Shown here piece by piece: positions 59,597-64,000 of a stretch of DNA of 64,000 nt (its first letter is position 1; each line of letters begins with the position of its first letter). Both the position numbers and the translations under genes were made by a program. This DNA comes from Halomarina ordinaria. GTDB lineage: Archaea > Halobacteriota > Halobacteria > Halobacteriales > Haloarculaceae. Under the pieces are notes generated by a model, which was not told the DNA's origin, did not search any database, and saw nothing but the letters and a program-made list of their open reading frames with translations. The stretch spans positions 62,001 through 126,000 of the forward strand of contig NZ_JARRAH010000001.1 of NCBI RefSeq assembly GCF_030553305.1. The letters run 5' to 3'.

Positions 59597-61348
59597 ATGG
59601 AGAGGGAGAACACGCCCCCGGACGACGCGGAGCCCCACGCCGAGGAGTCCGAACTCCACGCCGACGAGGAGGCGGCGGCGGAGTACCGCGGGTCGGTGTA
59701 CATCCCCGTCGCCTACGACAACCTGGAGACCGCTCCCGAGGACGAGACGGCGCCGGAGACGGGCGACGGCGGGCGCTTTCGACTGCTGGACCTCCCGAAG
59801 GTCCCCCGGGTGAGTCACCTCGTCGGGCCGAGCGCCATCATGCTCGGGGCCTCCCTCGGCAGCGGCGAGACGCTGTTCTGGCCGCTGCTCGTCGCCCAGA
59901 ACGGCTGGGCGCTCTACTGGGCGTTCTTCGTCGGCGTGCTGACGCAGTTCGTCGTCAACACGGAGGTCCAGCGCTGGACGCTCGCGACGGGTGAGAGCGT
60001 CTTTCGCGCCTTCGGCCGGGTCGACTCGCGCTGGCCGTGGGTCTTCCTCCTCGCCGGGTTCGTGAGTCTGGGCTGGCCCGGGTGGGCCGCGAGCGCGGCG
60101 AGCATCGGCGCCGCCGGTCTCGGTCTCGGGAGCTACCGGCTCCCCGGTCTCGGCCTCTCGCTGGTCGGCTGGCGGGCGTTCGGCGTCGTCCTGATGGTGT
60201 TCGTCTGGCTCACCTACCAGCTCACGCCGCTGGTGTACAACGTCGTCGAGCGGTTACAGCTGGTGCTCGTCGTGCTGGCACTCGCCGCGGCGCTGGGGGT
60301 GTTCGCCGTCGTCGCGCCGGTGGCCGAACTCGCGAACGTCCCGCGTGGTGCGCTCAGCGTCGGGACGCTCCCGCCCGACCGTGACGTCGCGGTCTTCCTC
60401 GGTGGCCTCGCGTACGCCGGCGCGGGGGGCTACCTCAACCTCTCACAGAGCCTCTGGGTGCGCGAGAAGGGCTACGGGATGGGGCGCTACCAGGGTCGAG
60501 TACAGAACCCGCTCATCGGCGACGACCCCGAACCGGTCCAGCGCGACGGCTTCTTCTTCCGGGGGACCCGCCAGAACTTCCGGCGCTGGCGCGCCTGGTG
60601 GCGTGTCGCCCAGCTCGAACACTTCCTGACGTTCGTCGTCGGCCTCCTGGTCGGTGCGACGGCGCTCATGGCCGTCGCGCGCGCGCTCGCTCCCGGTACG
60701 CGCGCGAGCGCGGTGGACATGTGGCTGCTCGAGGTCGTCCCCGCGCTCGGACCCCTGGGACGGGTGCTCCTCTACGTCGCGCTCTTCCTCGCGCTGTTCA
60801 CCACCGAGTTCGCCATCGTCGAGTCGTTCGTCCGCAACAGCGCGGACATCGTCTACGAAGGGTACGGGCGGGCGGCCGGGTGGAGCCTCTCGCGGGTGTT
60901 CTGGGTGTTGCTGACCGTCTTCACCGGCTGGGGGGTGTTCATCCTCGTCCTGCCCGTCCCCATCGAGGACCCCTTCAGCCTCCTCGTCGTCGGCGGGGCG
61001 ATGTCGGGGATGATGATGTGGCCCTACATCGTCCTCACGCTGCTCGTCAACACCGTCCGTCTCCCGGAACCGGTTCAACCGGGGTGGGCCCGACTCGTCG
61101 TGATGTGGTGGGCGGCCGCCTTCTTCGGCTACTTCACCGTCCTCCTGGTCGACCAGACGCTGTCGACGCTCGGGGTCGACGCGTTCCACACCAGCGCCAC
61201 CGTCGTCGGCAGCGCGCCCGGCGGCTACCTCCTCTGGGTGACGTTCGCGCTCGTCCAGGTGTACGCCGTCGGCAGGACCGCACTCGCCAAACGTCGCGCC
61301 ACCGACACTGTCGAGGGGAGCGAGGCGGCGCGCGGGCCTTTCTCCTGA
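59597..61348 (+). CDS. Nramp-family metal transporter-like protein
   Basis: A 583-residue protein with an acidic cytoplasmic N-terminus (about 75 residues) and about 11-12 helices. The first helix region GPSAIMLGASLGSGETLFWP recalls the Nramp G-x-x-x-x-x-G-D-P-G-N helix, though the diagnostic DPGN is replaced by GSGE. Other parts: YLNLSQSLWVREKGYGMGRY and FTTEFAIVESFVRNSADIVYE. It is annotated by me as an Nramp relative from its topology; the missing DPGN means metal specificity is uncertain. Confidence 0.75.
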   Translation: MERENTPPDDAEPHAEESELHADEEAAAEYRGSVYIPVAYDNLETAPEDETAPETGDGGRFRLLDLPKVPRVSHLVGPSAIMLGASLGSGETLFWPLLVAQNGWALYWAFFVGVLTQFVVNTEVQRWTLATGESVFRAFGRVDSRWPWVFLLAGFVSLGWPGWAASAASIGAAGLGLGSYRLPGLGLSLVGWRAFGVVLMVFVWLTYQLTPLVYNVVERLQLVLVVLALAAALGVFAVVAPVAELANVPRGALSVGTLPPDRDVAVFLGGLAYAGAGGYLNLSQSLWVREKGYGMGRYQGRVQNPLIGDDPEPVQRDGFFFRGTRQNFRRWRAWWRVAQLEHFLTFVVGLLVGATALMAVARALAPGTRASAVDMWLLEVVPALGPLGRVLLYVALFLALFTTEFAIVESFVRNSADIVYEGYGRAAGWSLSRVFWVLLTVFTGWGVFILVLPVPIEDPFSLLVVGGAMSGMMMWPYIVLTLLVNTVRLPEPVQPGWARLVVMWWAAAFFGYFTVLLVDQTLSTLGVDAFHTSATVVGSAPGGYLLWVTFALVQVYAVGRTALAKRRATDTVEGSEAARGPFS

Positions 61349-61764
61349 CCCACCGCCGATTGCCGCTTCCCATACGTTGATGTTAGACTGGTCGACGGTA
61401 TCAGGTGTCCGGTAGGAAGGAGACCACGACAGTGGAGTTTCACACGCCGGGCACTCGATTTCGTGTGCGACCGCTCCGCGTCCCGCGGCACACCCAGACC
61501 GAGACCGCCCGTCTCCGACGACGGTCCGTTCGCCGCAGGAGGGTTCCACCCTGCGGAGCGTTCTCGAACCACCGCGGAGCGACCGCCCACTCACTGTCGT
61601 GACCTTCGCCGACGACTGATTCTCGAAGGCCGCTACACGCCGCCTGACACCGTGTGACGGGTCATCAGGGGACTGCACGTCAGTGGAACAGAACGTACTT
61701 AACTGACCGGCCAGTCAGTACTAGTAACTGACTGGCCAGTCAGCTCGGCTGGCTCCTTTCACCT
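61349..61764. other. 416-base region with TetR operators
   Basis: After the Nramp-type gene. Holds the tandem palindromes at 61703-61743 just before the TetR gene; the rest (61349-61690) has no supported gene. On the minus strand a short Cys-rich stretch (HEIECPACETPL) is readable near 61430-61460 but has no start codon. Confidence 0.5.
61703..61743. promoter_or_regulatory. Two TetR operator palindromes
   Basis: CTGACTGGCCAGTCAG (61728-61743) is a perfect 16-base palindrome. CTGACCGGCCAGTCAG (61703-61718) is the same with one mismatch. Centres are 25 bases apart; a TACTAGTA palindrome lies between them. They end 21 bases before the TetR ATG at 61765, an ideal place for autorepression. Confidence 0.8.
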
Positions 61765-62364
61765 ATGACCGACGAAACGATAGACGAGATAATGAGCGCG
61801 ACCTACTGCGCGCTCTGCAAGCACGGTTACGCGTCCCTGCGGATGCAGGACATCGCGGACGAATCGACCAAGAGCAAGGCGACGCTCCACTACTACTACG
61901 ACAGCAAACACGACCTCCTCTGTTCGTTCCTCGAGTACCTCTACGAGTCGTTCGACGAGGCCATCGAGGAACCGACGGGGGACGACCCCGCCGAGGAGCT
62001 GGTCGCGCTGGTCGAGTTCATGCTGACGCCGCGCGACGAGGACACCCACCAGGAGTTCCAGACCGCCATCCTCGAGATCAAGGCGCAGGGTCCCTACGAC
62101 GAGACGTTCCGGGAACACCTCACGCGCTTCGACCGGCGCATCCACGACCGGTTCGAGGCGGTCGTGGAGGCCGGGGTCGAGCGCGGCGTCTTCCGCTCCG
62201 ACGTCGACCCCGACGCCACCGCCGACTTCTTCGTCACGGTCATCAACGGCGCCCGGAGTCGCTACGTCGCCGTCGAGTACCCCTTCGAGAACACCCGGCG
62301 GTCGCTGCTCGGGTACGTCGAATCGTCGCTGCTCGCGGACGGTGCGGGGGTCGTCGTGGAGTGA
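61765..62364 (+). CDS. TetR/AcrR family repressor
   Basis: A 199-residue TetR regulator. HTH at residues about 10-50: CKHGYASLRMQDIADESTKS, then KATLHYYYDSKHDLLCSFLE. The ligand domain follows (helical, with FQTAILEIKAQGPYDETFRE). It is the first gene of an operon with a MATE pump and has two operator palindromes upstream, so it most likely represses itself and the pump until a toxic compound binds. Its TGA overlaps the GTG of the next gene. Confidence 0.94.
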   Translation: MTDETIDEIMSATYCALCKHGYASLRMQDIADESTKSKATLHYYYDSKHDLLCSFLEYLYESFDEAIEEPTGDDPAEELVALVEFMLTPRDEDTHQEFQTAILEIKAQGPYDETFREHLTRFDRRIHDRFEAVVEAGVERGVFRSDVDPDATADFFVTVINGARSRYVAVEYPFENTRRSLLGYVESSLLADGAGVVVE

Positions 62365-63848
62365 GCATCCGCGACCACCTCCGAGCGATCTTCGACGGGC
62401 GCGAGGAACTCGACCTCACCTCGGGGAGCATCGCGAGACCGTTGCTCTACCTCTCGGTCCCGATCGTCATCACCAACCTGCTCCAGACGGCGTACAACCT
62501 CGCGGACACCTTCTGGCTCGGACAGTACAGCACGAACGCCCTGGCGGCCATCACGTTCGCGTTCCCGATGGTGTTCCTGCTCATCGCGCTCGCGCTCGGC
62601 CTCTCGGTGGCCGGGAGCGTCCTCGTCGCCCAGCACACCGGCGCCGGCGAGGACCGGAAGGCCGAGTACGCCGCCTCCCAGACCATCGGGTTCACCGTCG
62701 TCGTCTCGCTCGTTCTCGGCGGTATCGGCTTCTTCCTCGTCGAGGACTTCCTGCGCGTCCTCGGCGCCGCTCCCGAGGTCGTCCCCCTCGCCACGCGCTA
62801 CATGCAGGTGTACTGTTACGGCCTGCTCTCGGTGTTCGGCTTCGCCGTCTTCATCTCGCTGATGCGCGGCTACGGCGACACCGTGACGCCGATGCTCGTC
62901 ATGTTCGGGTCGGTCGTCCTCAACATCGCGCTCGACCCGATTCTCATCTTCGGGTTCGAGAACAACCCCCTGTTCGGCTACCTCGGTCTCAGAGGCCTGG
63001 AGTCGACGCTGTTCGCCCTCACCGGCTACGCCGGGTCGGGTATCGCCGGGGCCTCCATCGCGACGGTGTTCTCGCGGTCGCTCGCGTTCCTCGTCGGCCT
63101 CGCCATCCTCTTTCAGGGGACCCGGGGGGTGCGGATTCGCGTCCGCGACCTGGTCCCCGAACGCCGGTACGCCCGCCGCCTCGTCGACATCGGCCTGCCC
63201 GCTTCCATCGAGGGGACCGGCCGCGCGCTGTCGGTGAACCTCCTGCTGTTCATCATCGCGGCGTTCCCCACCACCGTCGTCGCCGCCTACGGCATCGGGA
63301 CCCGCGTGTTCTCGGTCATCTTCCTCCCGGCCATCGCGTTCTCGCAGGGCGTCGAGACGATGACCGGACAGAACATCGGGGCGAAGGAACCCGACCGCGC
63401 CGCGCGCGCGAACGACTACGGAGCGAAGGTGATGCTCGTGACGCTCACGGCGCTCGGCGTCCTCATCTTCCTCGGTGCCGGCCCCATCTCGGCGGTGTTC
63501 ACCGACGACCCGGCCGTCGTGGACGCGAGCGCCGAGTTCCTGCGCGTGGTCGCCCCCACCTTCGGCTTCATCGGTGTCATGCGCTCGTACAGCGGCGGGT
63601 TCCGTGGCGCCGGCAAGACGCTCATCGCTGCCGGCGTCTCCATAGCGATGCTCGCCGGCATCCGCCTCCCCCTCGCGTGGGTGGCGACCGGGTGGCTCGG
63701 CGAGTTCGGCCTGTGGGTCGCGTTCGCCGTCTCGAACGTCGCCGGCGGCCTCCTCGCCTATCTCTGGTTCCGGCGCGGGACGTGGCGCGACGTGGACCTC
63801 ACCTCGCGCAGTCCCGGTCCCCGCGCCGACCCGGCCGGCGACGACTGA
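62361..63848 (+). CDS. MATE-family multidrug efflux transporter
   Basis: A 495-residue MATE transporter with 12 hydrophobic helices in two halves. Landmarks are YLSVPIVITNLLQTAYNLAD, TFWLGQYSTNALAAITFAFP and in the second half VDIGLPASIEGTGRALS and GIGTRVFSVIFLPAIAFSQG, with GQNIGAKEPDRA. It exports organic cations or drugs in exchange for Na+ or protons. GTG 62361 overlaps the TetR stop (GTGA). It ends six bases before the convergent partial gene. Confidence 0.94.
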   Translation: MSIRDHLRAIFDGREELDLTSGSIARPLLYLSVPIVITNLLQTAYNLADTFWLGQYSTNALAAITFAFPMVFLLIALALGLSVAGSVLVAQHTGAGEDRKAEYAASQTIGFTVVVSLVLGGIGFFLVEDFLRVLGAAPEVVPLATRYMQVYCYGLLSVFGFAVFISLMRGYGDTVTPMLVMFGSVVLNIALDPILIFGFENNPLFGYLGLRGLESTLFALTGYAGSGIAGASIATVFSRSLAFLVGLAILFQGTRGVRIRVRDLVPERRYARRLVDIGLPASIEGTGRALSVNLLLFIIAAFPTTVVAAYGIGTRVFSVIFLPAIAFSQGVETMTGQNIGAKEPDRAARANDYGAKVMLVTLTALGVLIFLGAGPISAVFTDDPAVVDASAEFLRVVAPTFGFIGVMRSYSGGFRGAGKTLIAAGVSIAMLAGIRLPLAWVATGWLGEFGLWVAFAVSNVAGGLLAYLWFRRGTWRDVDLTSRSPGPRADPAGDD

Positions 63849-63854
63849 CCCGGG

Positions 63855-64000
63855 TCAGGCCGTCGCGTTGTCGTCGTCGGTCCCGTTCTCGTCGTCGGTC
63901 CCGTTGAGCAGGTCCGCGGTCTCGTTGACGAGTTCCGCCACGACACCGCCGTCGGTCTCGTTCTCCCCGCCGTCGCTTCCGTTCTCGGTCTCGTTCGTGG
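63855..64000 (-). CDS. C-terminal tail of an acidic, sequon-rich protein (partial)
   Basis: Only the last 47 codons and a stop are inside the window, read right to left. The tail is TNETENGSDGGENETDGGVV, then ELVNETADLLNGTDDENGTD and a DDNATA end. Repeated Asn-x-Thr sequons (NET, NET, NET, NGT, NGT, NAT) suggest an exported glycoprotein. The 15-base unit GTCGTCGGTCCCGTT occurs twice in tandem-like spacing. The protein identity is unknown. Confidence 0.7.
   Translation of the reverse strand, partial: TNETENGSDGGENETDGGVVAELVNETADLLNGTDDENGTDDDNATA

Noticed and set aside
61380-61470. Minus-strand stretch encoding HEIECPACETPL, a zinc-ribbon-like sequence
   Set aside because: No start codon nearby and the frame runs on as Pro/Arg-rich sequence into the Nramp-type gene; treated as a chance match or relic.
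1-64000. CRISPR arrays, tRNA/rRNA genes, insertion sequences, prophage or integrase genes
   Set aside because: No regularly spaced repeats, tRNA cloverleaf sequence, transposase or integrase motifs were recognised by eye; low-sensitivity search, so small RNAs may be missed.

Overview
The window is chromosomal DNA from a halophilic archaeon (class Halobacteria). Its GC content is very high, its proteins are rich in Asp/Glu, and many genes appear leaderless, with a TATA-like box about 26-28 bases before the start codon. Typical archaeal genes are present: SAMP1, GatD, a GMP synthase split into subunits, amphi-Trp and HalOD1 proteins, a Vms1-type release-factor paralogue and an archaeal heme-copper oxidase. 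I cannot name the genus. No rRNA, tRNA, CRISPR array, insertion sequence or phage gene was seen. Many neighbouring genes overlap by 1-4 bases (ATGA/GTGA type), so translational coupling is common.

Region 1-9 kb: the end of a nucleoside phosphorylase; an HPP-UspA fusion; a potassium channel facing a two-gene operon of paralogous membrane proteins with TrkA-C domains; the ubiquitin-like modifier SAMP1; a GNAT enzyme coupled to GatD. Region 9-18 kb: rhodanese, an ArsR-like regulator, a secreted disordered protein, DUF1405, the Vms1-like protein, a DgcN/DgcA-like pair and an F420-type LLM oxidoreductase. Region 18-26 kb: housekeeping genes thrS, pspA, pyrG and guaAb. Region 26-34.5 kb: assorted hydrolases and redox enzymes, a His-rich MoaB, and an acetolactate synthase-like ThDP enzyme.

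Region 34.5-41.7 kb: a terminal oxidase locus. Four small membrane or zinc-finger genes on the plus strand converge on coxB, fused coxI-III and a subunit IV-like gene on the minus strand; a DUF6789-like gene is divergent from coxB. Region 41.7-54 kb: aldehyde dehydrogenase, SHOCT and amphi-Trp proteins, SDR, Idi, two YegS-type lipid/diacylglycerol kinases on either side of a PHP phosphoesterase, Lrp and carA with an operator-like palindrome between them, a TraB-RDD fusion, an HD protein and a Tat-exported endo/exonuclease/phosphatase.

Region 54.1-59.5 kb is gene-poor and richer in A+T. It carries a frame-broken membrane gene beside a PadR regulator, a lone HalOD1 domain, a 44-residue ORF and a lactate permease. 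The window ends with an Nramp-type transporter, a TetR-MATE efflux operon with two strong operator palindromes, and the tail of a sequon-rich acidic protein. I found no clearly new multi-gene defence or mobile system. The most notable loci are the twin TrkA-C genes, the kinase-PHP-kinase trio, the Lrp/carA and TetR operators, the dyads between coxB and the DUF6789 gene, and the frame-broken gene near 55 kb.
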